A DNA stretch of 64,000 nt from Taeniopygia guttata (Eukaryota; Chordata; Aves; Passeriformes; Estrildidae): contig NC_133026.1 of NCBI RefSeq assembly GCF_048771995.1, forward strand, positions 13,294,001 to 13,358,000, read 5' to 3'. Position numbers and translations under genes: made by a program. The notes under the pieces were generated by a model that saw nothing but the letters and a program-made list of their open reading frames with translations, was not told where the DNA came from and searched no databases. This document shows, piece after piece, positions 27,242 to 37,030 of the stretch; position 1 is the stretch's first letter, and every line of letters starts with the position of its first letter.

Positions 27242-27264
27242 TTCATGAGAGCGCGGCGGCCGGA

Positions 27265-27922
27265 GCGCCGCTGCCGGGGCCGGAGAGCGAGAAGTTAGCG
27301 GAGGCGCTGCCGCGCTCGACCCGCGGCTCAGGTGGCGCGATCGCGGCCGGGGCTCCCGGCAGCAGGAGAGGGACCCAGCGCGGGGCGAGCACCGGCCGGC
27401 TGGCGGTCACCCGCGGGGCCGTGCGCTCGGGCGGGCGGCAGAAGGAGCCGCTCCGGCCTCCCCAGCTCCGGCCCCGCCGCTGCCCGCCCGCTCGGGGCGG
27501 TGAAAGCCCGGCACCGCCTGGTCTCCGGGACGCCTCAGCCTGCTTCACCGCGCCGCCCGGGGGCTGCCGGCGAAACTTCTCTGCCGCCGCCGCCCCGTGC
27601 CCGGCCGGCGCTGGAGCAGCGGCGAGTGGAGCTGCGCCTTCCCCTGCGAAACCGACCCCACGGGGAGCGATGCGACGGCGGCTGAGGGGCCTCCCGTGAG
27701 CCGACCCCCATCTCCGAGTGGGGGCTCCCCCTCACCGGGTGCCCGCGGACGACGGAGTCCGGCGGGGGCTGCGAGACCTCTCACCTGCGACCGGCACGGA
27801 GGGGGCCGCCCTCCGCCCCCCCGGGGGTAGCCGGGGCGGGGGGGTGCTGTGGCGCCGCGCTCCCCGCGGCTGCTGAGCGGGACGGGAGAGGAGCCGGGGC
27901 CGCCGCCCGCGCGCCGCCGAGC
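27265..27922 (+). other. FZD8: Inferred FZD8 5' untranslated leader
   Basis: The leader is very GC-rich and contains a single upstream ATG, at 27670. That ATG opens a 9-codon frame ending with TGA at 27699, 223 bases before the FZD8 start codon. The absence of other ATGs fits a real leader under selection against upstream starts. The left end depends on the TATA-based start-site estimate. Confidence 0.5.
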
Positions 27923-29944
27923 ATGGAGTGGAGTTACCTGTTGGAAATCACCTCGCTGCTCGCCGCCCTGTCCCTGCTGCAGCGCGCCGGCTGCGCCGCC
28001 GCCTCGGCTGCCGCCGCCGCGTCCTCCTCCTCCTCCTCCTCCTCGGCAAAGGAGCTGTCGTGCCAGGAGATCACCGTGCCCCTCTGCAAGGGCATCGGCT
28101 ACAACTACACCTACATGCCCAACCAGTTCAACCACGACACGCAGGACGAGGCCGGCCTGGAGGTGCACCAGTTCTGGCCGCTGGTGGAGATCCAGTGCTC
28201 CAGCGACCTGCGCTTCTTCCTCTGCAGCATGTACACCCCCATCTGCCTGGAGGACTACAAGAAGCCGCTGCCGCCCTGCCGCAGCGTCTGCGAGCGGGCC
28301 AAGGCCGGCTGCGCCCCGCTCATGCGCCAGTACGGCTTCGCCTGGCCCGACAGGATGCGCTGCGACCGCCTCCCCGAGCAGGGCAGCCCGGACACGCTCT
28401 GTATGGACTACAACCGCACGGACCTCACCACGGCCGCGCCGCCGCCCGCCAAGCCCCCGCTCCGCGGCTCCAAGCCCGGCACCCCCGCCAAGGCGCCCCC
28501 CGCCGCCGCCGCCCCGCCGGCCGAGGCTCCGCGCAAGCCGCGGCCGCCGCCGCCCTGCGAACCGGGCTGCCAGTGCCGGGCGCCCATGGTGTCGGTGTCC
28601 AGCGAGCGGCACCCGCTCTACAACCGCGTCAAGACGGGGCAGATCGCCAACTGCGCCCTGCCCTGCCACAACCCCTACTTCAGCCCCGACGAGCGCGCCT
28701 TCACCGCCTTCTGGATCGGGCTCTGGTCCGTGCTCTGCTTCCTCTCCACCTTCGCCACCGTCTCCACCTTCCTCATCGACATGGAGCGCTTCAAGTATCC
28801 CGAGCGCCCCATCATCTTCCTGGCCGCCTGCTACCTCTTCGTGTCGCTGGGCTACCTGGTGCGGCTGGTGGCGGGGCACGAGAAGGTGGCGTGCAGCGGC
28901 GGGGCGGGCGCGGGCGGCGCGGGGGCCGGGGCGGCGGGGGCCGGCGGCGGCGCGGCCGCGGGGGCGGCGGCGGCGGGCGGGCGCAGCGCGGCGGGCGGCG
29001 CGGCCGAGCTGCAGCCGGAGCTGGCGGTGGCCGAGCACGTGCGGTACGAGAGCACCGGCCCGGCGCTGTGCACCGTGGTCTTCCTGCTCGTCTACTTCTT
29101 CGGCATGGCGAGCTCCATCTGGTGGGTCATCCTCTCCCTCACCTGGTTCCTGGCGGCGGGCATGAAGTGGGGCAACGAGGCCATCGCGGGCTACGCGCAG
29201 TATTTCCACCTGGCCGCCTGGCTGCTCCCCAGCGTCAAGTCCATCGCTGTGCTGGCGCTCAGTTCTGTGGACGGGGACCCCGTGGCCGGCATCTGCTACG
29301 TGGGCAACCAGAGCCTGGAGAACTTACGGGGCTTTGTGCTGGCACCTCTGCTCATCTACTTGGCCATCGGCTCCATGTTCCTGCTCGCTGGCTTCGTCTC
29401 GCTCTTCCGTATCCGCAGCGTCATCAAGCAGCAGGGTGGCCCCACCAAGACCCACAAGCTGGAGAAGCTGATGATACGCCTGGGACTCTTCACCGTGCTC
29501 TACACAGTGCCAGCTGCCAGCGTGGTTGCCTGCCTCTTCTACGAGCAGCACAACCGGCCCCGCTGGGAGGCCACGCACAACTGCCCCTGCCTGCGTGACC
29601 AGCAGCCTGACCAGGCCCGCCGCCCTGACTATGCCGTCTTCATGCTCAAGTACTTCATGTGCCTGGTGGTGGGCATCACTTCTGGGGTCTGGGTCTGGTC
29701 TGGCAAGACCCTGGAGTCCTGGAGGGCCCTCTGCACCCGCTGCTGCTGGGCCAGCAAAGGTGCTGCCGTGGCTGGGAGCACAGGGGCAGGAGCAGGTGGA
29801 CAGGCAGTCATCACCACGGCAGGAGGACTTGGGGCCGGAGGTGGTGGATCACTCTACAGCGATGTCAGCACCGGCCTGACGTGGAGATCAGGCACCGCCA
29901 GCTCTGTCTCCTATCCCAAGCAGATGCCCCTGTCTCAAGTGTGA
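27923..29944 (+). CDS. FZD8: Frizzled-8, seven-transmembrane Wnt receptor (single exon)
   Basis: This gene encodes a 673-residue plasma-membrane receptor that binds Wnt ligands together with LRP5/6 and signals through Dishevelled to beta-catenin and related branches. Residues 1 to about 27 form a signal peptide, followed by an Ala/Ser run. The Wnt-binding cysteine-rich domain spans about 47-165 with all ten cysteines (47, 55, 92, 101, 108, 119, 123, 130, 147, 160) and N-glycosylation sites at 61 and 164. A Pro/Ala-rich linker follows. Seven membrane helices lie roughly at 260-286, 297-317, 383-411, 427-449, 470-496, 519-541 and 570-593. The Dishevelled-binding motif KTLESW is at 595-600, and the tail ends in SQV, a class I PDZ ligand. 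Extracellular loop 1 has a long Gly/Ala tract (about 325-361), and the tail ends as in mammalian FZD8. Human FZD8 is 694 residues; the difference lies in low-complexity tracts. The start ATG has A at -3 and G at +4. The intronless structure is normal for this gene. Confidence 0.98.
   Translation: MEWSYLLEITSLLAALSLLQRAGCAAASAAAAASSSSSSSSAKELSCQEITVPLCKGIGYNYTYMPNQFNHDTQDEAGLEVHQFWPLVEIQCSSDLRFFLCSMYTPICLEDYKKPLPPCRSVCERAKAGCAPLMRQYGFAWPDRMRCDRLPEQGSPDTLCMDYNRTDLTTAAPPPAKPPLRGSKPGTPAKAPPAAAAPPAEAPRKPRPPPPCEPGCQCRAPMVSVSSERHPLYNRVKTGQIANCALPCHNPYFSPDERAFTAFWIGLWSVLCFLSTFATVSTFLIDMERFKYPERPIIFLAACYLFVSLGYLVRLVAGHEKVACSGGAGAGGAGAGAAGAGGGAAAGAAAAGGRSAAGGAAELQPELAVAEHVRYESTGPALCTVVFLLVYFFGMASSIWWVILSLTWFLAAGMKWGNEAIAGYAQYFHLAAWLLPSVKSIAVLALSSVDGDPVAGICYVGNQSLENLRGFVLAPLLIYLAIGSMFLLAGFVSLFRIRSVIKQQGGPTKTHKLEKLMIRLGLFTVLYTVPAASVVACLFYEQHNRPRWEATHNCPCLRDQQPDQARRPDYAVFMLKYFMCLVVGITSGVWVWSGKTLESWRALCTRCCWASKGAAVAGSTGAGAGGQAVITTAGGLGAGGGGSLYSDVSTGLTWRSGTASSVSYPKQMPLSQV
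28921..28964 (+). other. G-quadruplex-prone run in FZD8 coding sequence
   Basis: The sense strand carries runs of five, four, five and five Gs (28921-25, 28928-31, 28936-40, 28960-64) separated mostly by short C-containing loops. It encodes part of the Gly/Ala tract in extracellular loop 1. Such runs can fold in DNA and in the mRNA. Folding here is an inference from sequence. Confidence 0.5.
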
Positions 29945-30585
29945 GGAGGGGGAAAGAGGCCAAAGGTTAGGGATTGAGGGACACTGGCCAGCCTAAAATG
30001 CCTCCTCACTGTTTGGTGCCATTAATGAACCCCTAATGGTCCTTATTAGCCACAGCTTGTATAGAACAATGCAGCTGGCAGAGGCCCCAGGCTCCAGCCC
30101 CCTCCTCCTTCCCCTCCATTCATATGCAGGGAGCATGTACTTCAAGGAGCCAGCTTATTATTTTGCTGGCAGAGGAGGGTAGAGGCTCACCCGTGTCTTG
30201 CAGAGGGCAAGGCACAGCAGCTTCTGAATCACTCTGGACTAACAGCAGCTCTTTACTCATGGGAGGGAGGGTCTTCCTCCCCCCGTCCTGAGGTGGGAGT
30301 CTGCTGGGGACTGCAGGTTTTTGGGATGTGGATGACCAGGCAAATGCCTTACAACATTGACTGAATCAAAAAATGTCTTAATTATACACCCCAGCTAAAT
30401 ACGGGTTTCCTACATTAAAGGATGTATTTATATAATTATTTGTTACCTTGTACAGATGTGTAAAATATGTATATATCCAAAGCTATACAGTCTGTAAATT
30501 TTTTTGTAAAAATTTAGAGGCTACCCCTGTAAGAGCAAATATGAGTATTCTATTTTGTCAATAAAATGACTTTTGATAAATGACT
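29945..30585 (+). other. FZD8: FZD8 3' untranslated region
   Basis: The sequence changes from GC-rich to AT-rich about 400 bases after the stop codon. It carries AT-rich stretches such as 'taaaatatgtatatatcc' (about 30462-30479) that resemble the 3' ends of other frizzled transcripts. Confidence 0.75.
30560..30565 (+). terminator. FZD8 polyadenylation signal AATAAA
   Basis: A canonical AATAAA lies 616 bases after the stop codon, followed by T-rich sequence (ttttgataaatgactttttc) suitable as a downstream element. Cleavage is expected near 30580. Confidence 0.8.
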
Positions 30586-31859
30586 TTTTCAAGCTTTTCC
30601 GCTCCTCCTGCCCTGGTTATTCCAGCTGCTGTATTTTTAGGTAGTTCCATAAACTGAACTACATTCATGCTCCAGTCATTACCTGTTAAAGAAGTGAGAT
30701 AAGTAGACACAAGAAAACAAGTCATTCAACAAGTTGTTCTGATAAAGTGTTTGCCAAAACTGGGAGGTGCTTTACCATATTTCTTACCTTTTTTTGAAAG
30801 ATGATGGTGTCTTTGAGCCTTTACAAAAGACACTCCCATGGCATGTTAAGTATCCTTTTAGAAGGAGTGTTATTTTAGGAATGTGCACACCTGCCTCTCA
30901 TATCTGTTGTCTACACTTCTGGAAGCACCTGCCTTTCCTGGGATGCATACTGAAGTGTAAAAGCTGAATGTTTTAAATTCGTAGCTCACGTACTATGGTG
31001 GAGCAGTGAGTTGAGATTTGTTAGATCAATCTCTTCTTAACAGATTAAACTAACATCTTAACTTTTGTATATCAAATATGGTCCTTTTTCAAGAGAAAAG
31101 GTATTGTTCTACTGTCAGGAGTAAGCTAATTTATTTGAGCAGAAGGCTGTTGAATTAACAGAAGAATGCTTTGGCAATTGTTGAACTTTTTACCTGTCTG
31201 CCCAGTGGCTCAGAACATCATTCCTTTAAGAGGAGCTAAATGAATAGGGTTAATCTGTAGGGAACTTGGTTTCTTTTGAGTTTGGGAAAACTTTGATCTT
31301 TTCTCTTCACCAAACGTGATGTATAGTCTGAAGTTTCTTTCCCTGCTGCCTGGTTCCTCTTGTTGCAGACCAATTGGCCACCATGGAGCCTTAAAGTTCT
31401 TCAATTAAAGGGACATGGGACTTTTTTTTTTTTTTATTTTAAGAGGAAGACTTGTAACAGTTAGTGAACACCAGAGGGAAAAGGGAGAACAGCCTTTTAA
31501 ACAGCTTTTCCCTGCATTGTTAGCCAGACTGCAGGCAGCAAGGCATGGCTTGGAGCATTATAGAAAAGAGCTATGAATGCCCTACAGGTGGTCTGCTCAC
31601 ATAATCTCCCCAATTTAAAACATTTTCCTTTACAGGACAATTGCATTACAAAACTCCCTTCTCTTTTGGTCCTAATTGAACCAAAGAACAACTACAAGAT
31701 TTTCGTTAAAACTGAGTGTCCAGAACAAAAATTAAAATCTATTAACTAACATTCTAATCTGTTTTCTAAATGAGAGCACTCAGAAAACCAGGAGTAAAAA
31801 CTGCATTAGACATTATTCCAGATATTTTTGCATCTTCTGCTTATATTCTGTCAAATTAG

Positions 31860-32040
31860 CAATCATTTAAAAGCAATTGGTTAGGTTGTGTGCTAGCAGT
31901 GAAAAGATAGCCCCAGGTCCCTTATTAACCTGCCAATCATGATAAGAGATGGGCAGCTACCCTACTAATGACACAGATATCAGTCATGATTTGTGGGAAA
32001 AACCTTGTTTCATTGAGCACTGACTTGATTATTGGTGTCC
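31860..32040. promoter_or_regulatory. Candidate conserved noncoding element
   Basis: The segment is dense in short motifs seen in developmental enhancers: a GATA-type TGATAAG near 31939, several TAAT/ATTA homeodomain cores, and 'aatcatgat' blocks. It lacks repeats and long A or T runs. It lies 1.3 kb downstream of the FZD8 transcript end. Only alignment with other birds or mammals could confirm it. Confidence 0.22.
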
Positions 32041-33342
32041 CTTTCAAAGATCTCCTGACTTAATAGATCCCACGTCTACAAAGTTGCCAGGAACATGAAA
32101 AGGAGTAATTTAAAATGCTCCTAACCCTTTGATGAGAAAAATAATTTTAACTTCTTAAATGCAAAGGAAATTCCACTGGGATTTACACATGGTACCTATT
32201 TATACCCCAACTGACCAGCATCTGAATATTGGCACAGCTGTAAGTTGAAAAGGCCATACTATTTTTCTATACTGCTGGAAACATTTTTTCACGTTTGTTA
32301 TTAAATCAATGTGGCATTTTTCTCAGCTGTCAGGTCTTCCTGATGAGGAAGACTGACATAGCTCAATCAATTCTGCAGATAAAAATCTGAGTTCCTTCCC
32401 CTCCACCAGGTTCTAGCAAGGAAGACAGAGGCGAGGTAGTCACAAGTCTTTTCTGAGAATTTGTTTAGATATATCTCTTGCAGGCTGCTGGTGCAGGTTG
32501 CTAGCACTGAGATAAAAGCATTTCTAGTAAAAGAAAGAAGTAGCCCTTTGGCTTAACCTCCTCCAAAATGAGCCAAAAGGTGCTACAGGTGAACTAAAAA
32601 AAAAAAGAGTCTCAGAGCTAGCCAGGTAAACAAGATGCCTGCTTTGGAAGTGACTGAGTAATAATGTAAAGGTTAAACTAATGAAAATGAGGCAAAATTA
32701 AAATCACTAGAAACACAAACCTGAGGAAATGGAGCTAAAGAAGCTAACTTAGAAGTGCAGATTTTTCTGAATCAGCATAAAATTTGTAGATAGGGAAAAA
32801 CAATCAGAAACACCAACAGCAAGGCATTTAGGTACATGAAAAATAAAAATTCACAGCTACAAGGAACTTCATATTATTAGGACACTCTTTATCAAACTTT
32901 AAGGTTAAATTTGCTATGAAGATCCAAAAAGTATTGGTGAGGTGATAGAAATGACATGTTAATTTTCAGGATCTGACGACAAACTGCCTTCTCCATAAAT
33001 TTGCCAGAGAGCTACTGAACACAGCCCAAGGAGACTCGTGGCCCAAGCCCTGGCCTGCAGACCAGGAGTGTCATCAGCATCCCTGCTGGCATAGGCTCAT
33101 CCGTGGGCAGGGGCAGCACCCACACACACTGGCTCCAGAGAGCTGAGGGAAAGTTCTACTGTCACTGATGTGGCCCACAACACAACTTGTATGGCAGCAT
33201 TTTGGGGGCTGGATAAAGGCAACTGAGAGCCTCCCGCAGAAAGGCCAAACTGCTCTGTTCAGGCAAGTGACCAAATTAGCAGAAAAACATGGTTTGGGAT
33301 TGTTTTCTTCTCTAATAAGCAAGATACCTTTGGAGAGCTCTC

Positions 33343-33381
33343 TTCTTTTTTTTTTTTTTTTCTCCTTTTTTTTTTTTTTTC
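33343..33381. repeat. Poly-T tract
   Basis: Two T runs are interrupted by 'ctcc'. This is a simple sequence with no adjacent retroposon that I could identify. Confidence 0.8.
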
Positions 33382-35249
33382 CAGGACCTCTCCTTAATTT
33401 ACATGCTCCTGCTTCAGAAAGGAAAACTTAGAGATCTTTCTTGTCCTGCTGCAAAAGCTGAAAAACCCTACAGCCTCCCAGAGAGCTGGCCTAGCTTTTG
33501 GTGGGCTTCTTAAAAGGAGGCACAGCAGTGTAGGTGTGCTGCAAAGCCTCAGCAGGGATATGGTACATCCCCTGGGCCCTGCTGCTCAGCCCCTGGGAGC
33601 TAGCTGGAAGTGTGCTCCAAAGTTTTCCCTGTGCAGCAGAAGTGCCTGAAGCTTTATTAATCAATCATTTGGTTGGGAAGGGGTTTTGAGAAAATAAGGA
33701 ATTAGGAAATTCTTGTATATTGTAATAATACAAATGTGACCAGGCTTTCTGGGGAGGCTTAGACTGGCACATAAGGAGTGTTTCTCCTTTCTTACACAAC
33801 ATTTAAAGTGTTGGGGTCCTCAAAACTGTCCCAGGAGGGATGGATAAACTGGAGGCAGGGGTGCCTTTGTGCACACACTACCCACAGTGTTTTCACCCCA
33901 GCTTCAGAGCCTGGGCTTTTTCCAGGTTCCCTCTGGAAGACATATCTCTAGACACCAGAAAGTGGCTTGTAGAAGAAAGCAACAGCACTATTAATTTTTT
34001 ACAAGAGGAAACCAGTACTGGGAGATAAGGGAAAATGCCCAAATTTAAAAGGAATCACTAGGTGAGAAAGAAAGACCTTGGGAGAATCCCAGCTCTATTT
34101 TGAAATAAAAAATACAATACAAGACCATTTCTTGATCCCGGTGACAGTGCTCAACACACTTATGTCACAAGCACTGCATGCAGTGCAAAAGCCAAACCTA
34201 GCCTTCACAGTAAGTTAACCCTCTTAAGCAATAAAAATATAACATTTTACATGGGATAGACAGGCCACCTAATGTGAGGGAAGAGAGAACTAGTGATAAT
34301 GTACATTGAAAAATGACAAAAGATGCTCCTGGAGTGAAAACTCACCTTGCTGGAGGAAAGCTTGGTGTGGACCAGTCAAACCAGCTTGTGGAATCACAGC
34401 CAGTCTCCAAAGTGCCTGTTACAACCTGCCTGTAGCATGCCCTGCTCCTGCACCCCATTCCAGAGCCACACAGCCTGTGTTTCTCCAGGCACACACTCCA
34501 CTCCCACACACCATGGTCAATGCAGCTTCTGGCCCAACAGGGAAGGCAGTGAAGAGCAAACTCTCTCCATTACCCATCCTGGCCATGTTGCCTCTGGTTT
34601 TGTCCTGCATACCAAAACTGGATGGTATGGAAAGAATAGCACATCTCTCCCTAGAGTTAAAGAGGCTGGGCAACAAAGATCACCCTGAAAACAATAGGGT
34701 GAGACTAAGAATAAAGAGATCTGAAAATGTCAGTCCAAAGAAAAGCCATTAAACAAGGCAGGTTCCCAGCATGCAATCATGATGAGTTCTAGGCAGTCTT
34801 GAAGAGAACTCAATTAGAAATCTTCAGACAGCTCTATTTATTTTTTATAACTGCCCATCATTACTGTAATCAAGTATATGAGCTTCACTAGTTCAGCAGA
34901 AAAGATCATACATAATAAATGCTATGGTGGCATGGAAATAACTAGTGTCTGGTATTAAAATGTGGAGCAACAATCTGAGGTGACTAAGGATAGTCAAATC
35001 AGATCAGAAACTAGTACCTAAGGTCAAATGCTGAACCAAGCTTTTTGAAGGCTGAGATAACACTTCTTCACTCCTACCAGTCTCTTATCCGCGATCTCAA
35101 ATCACTTTACGTTCACTTGTGACTTAATAGTCAAATTTCTTCTTGTGAGGCAGAAATTGCAGTAATAACACCCAGGCTAATGAACCCTAGATGCGAGTGT
35201 AGGAGGAAAACCTGGCTCTGCTCTGTGTGCTCAGTACAGCTCCATTCCA

Positions 35250-35750
35250 TGAGCACTTTCTCGCACCTCTGTGCCCGCAGCACGCCCGGAGCCCTCAGCC
35301 CCATGCGCGGCTTTGCCAGGCACGCTCCGAACCTGGCGGCCCATGGACGCCGCAGGGCTGAGCGAATCGGCTTGTACGAGACTGGAGGAAAATTATTTAT
35401 TCCTCCCATTCCCGACGGCAGGCAGGTAGGGAGAAGCAGGTTTACAGCACTCCTGGAGCAGCAGCGGGCTGAGGATCCGGCGGCGGAGCGGCGGGAGCGG
35501 GATGCGGGAGCGGGATGCGGGAGCGGGATGCGGGAGCGCCCGGCGGCCCCAGCGCCGCCATCCCGCAGTGCCCTCCGCTGGGGAGAGCGGGAATCCCAGC
35601 GCAATTCCAGCGGAATTCCCCTTCCAGCTCCTGCTCCCGCGGCCTTCCCGCTCTGCCCCTTGGCGGAGCTTCTCCTCTCCGCGGAGATGACAGCCCCCGC
35701 TCCCTGCGCACTGCTGCCGACACCCGCGGGGCAGGGCTCACCACCGCTGC
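35250..35750. other. Isolated GC-rich, CpG-containing patch
   Basis: About 500 bases of GC-rich DNA with frequent CG dinucleotides stand alone in AT-rich intergenic DNA, 4.7 kb downstream of FZD8. It contains a 13-bp tandem repeat and GC-rich inverted blocks. A + strand ATG-initiated frame of 223 codons spans it (35180-35851), and an antisense frame of similar length overlaps but starts with TTG. The translations are Arg/Ala/Pro-rich and match no family I know, so both are probably products of GC-rich composition. It could be a small CpG-island promoter for a noncoding transcript or a lineage-specific GC-rich insertion. Confidence 0.5.
35493..35536. repeat. 13-bp GC-rich tandem repeat, about 3.4 copies
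   Basis: The unit gggagcgggatgc repeats exactly at 35493, 35506 and 35519 and continues partially (gggagcg) afterwards. Perfect copies suggest recent expansion or length variability. Confidence 0.9.
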
Positions 35751-35908
35751 AACAAGCAGAGCAGAATTTACAACTGAGATGCTCTTTCCTAAAATCCAAC
35801 TTTCGAAGAAAAGAGAAATTTAGTCAAAGAGATGCGGCAACATTCCTATAGATGCCTAATATATTATAAAGGAGAAAGCTGGGCTATTTCTCTTGAACAC
35901 TATCTGAG

Positions 35909-35973
35909 TTCTTTAATATGCTGCACTAAAAACTTCTTTAATATGTTGACTTCTTTAATATGTTGCATTAAAA
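35909..35973. repeat. Three-copy AT-rich tandem duplication
   Basis: The block ttctttaatatg appears three times, at 35909, 35934 and 35951. Each is followed by a variant of ctgcactaaaaac, ttgac or ttgcattaaaaa, which fits unequal duplication with partial deletion of a unit of about 25 bases. Confidence 0.8.
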
Positions 35974-36699
35974 AAGAACTGATGGATGTTCCTATCCGAT
36001 CAGTTTTGCCTTACATGTGACTTGTTACTTTCAGTATGCTTTAAGTGCATTAGTTAGAAGTTCTTACCTCCAAATTTCTGTCATTGATAATTATATGTGA
36101 CATTTATGTGACATTCTTCACAAAGAAGTGTTAGTCTCAAATTATTTTTTTCTACTTGAAATTTTTCAAAAAATAAACTTATAATCAGAATGTCCCATTT
36201 TCACATCTGAAATTCGAAAGAATAGTTTTCATGCTACAAAGACACTTGATTCAAAACGTGTTTGAGACATGATACCTTCATAATTTCTCAGTGGTTGAAA
36301 TCTAATTGCTCTCTTTCAATGTAAATCAGAAAATGTAGCCATCTGGCTTAGGAAACAAATTACTGGCTTTGGCTTTCTGACCAGATGTAGGAAGGAACAG
36401 AATGAAACCTTTTAGGAAAGGAAGGGGAAATGTTTCCCGTGCAGACCGTGCAGCTTTGGGCACTGTGTGTTCTGTACATCGCTGCCATCCGGAGCTGCAG
36501 CCACTCTGCAGGGCTGTCTCTCTCCAAACCTGTGGGGTGGAAAGCACATTTATCATCGTGGGGTTTAAACTGATGTTACTTTTTCGCAAAACTCTATATA
36601 TTAGAGGGAAGGAATATTTTGCTATATAATAAGTTGTAAAACCTTAGTTTTCCAGGACATAGAGTAGGGCATTAGGAATAGCCAGATCAGGAAACCACG

Positions 36700-37030
36700 G
36701 AGACCCACACGGAGCTTCATTGCTGCCATCCTTGAGCTCATTAGTGTACAAGAATTGTGTGTGTTGTTTTTAGCAGCTAAAGAGTTATTTATGGCTTCTA
36801 TGTTCTCAAGCCAAAGTGAGTGAGGGGTGCAACCAGGGCAAATGCATCAGAGCAATGCAAATCACTGACAAGGCATCATGAATACAAGCTGAGCAGAATT
36901 TAAATACAATCCATGAATGAGAGGAAAGATTTGCATGAGGGAAAGAATCATTAGAATCTGATTTAACAAGCAGTACATAAAATGGGCCTTTGCAGCTTAA
37001 AATGAAGCAAAGCACATTCACGTTATACAT
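36700..37030. promoter_or_regulatory. Candidate enhancer with two perfect octamer (POU) sites
   Basis: ATGCAAAT lies at 36855-36862 and its reverse complement ATTTGCAT at 36929-36936, 74 bases apart in opposite orientation. The segment also has several homeodomain and SOX/FOX-like cores (for example cattagtg, gaattgtg, ttatttat) and no repeat character. It lies about 6 kb downstream of FZD8. The motifs are seen directly. Enhancer function is an inference. Confidence 0.3.

Larger units (their letters stand above)
25400..29250. promoter_or_regulatory. Large CpG island covering FZD8 promoter, leader and most of its coding sequence
   Basis: Base composition changes abruptly from AT-rich to GC-rich with dense CG dinucleotides at about 25.4 kb. 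It stays so through the FZD8 leader and the first two thirds of the coding region. About 1.8 kb of the island lies upstream of the TATA box. Long CpG islands of this kind are typical of developmental regulator genes that are Polycomb-controlled when silent. The boundaries are judged by eye. Confidence 0.85.

Noticed and set aside
25668-27699. Many 60-270 codon frames on both strands upstream of FZD8
   Set aside because: All lie in the CpG island, where stop codons are rare. They overlap each other in several frames and have low-complexity translations, and many lack an ATG start.
27545-29209. 554-codon antisense open frame across FZD8
   Set aside because: It is a composition shadow: GC-rich coding DNA with biased third positions leaves the opposite strand open. 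The translation is Arg/Gly/Ala-rich with no family, and the sense frame is clearly FZD8.
27849-29598. Two further long + frames (438 and 556 codons) overlapping FZD8
   Set aside because: They are alternate frames of the same GC-rich sequence with Arg/Pro/Ala/Ser-biased products. Neither contains the frizzled domains.
34306-34752. 148-codon open frame between FZD8 and GJD4
   Set aside because: There is no recognisable domain, an overlapping frame of similar length exists, and there is no splice or promoter context.
35131-35799. 222-codon - strand frame in the GC patch
   Set aside because: It begins with TTG rather than ATG and overlaps the + frame. It is explained by GC-rich composition.
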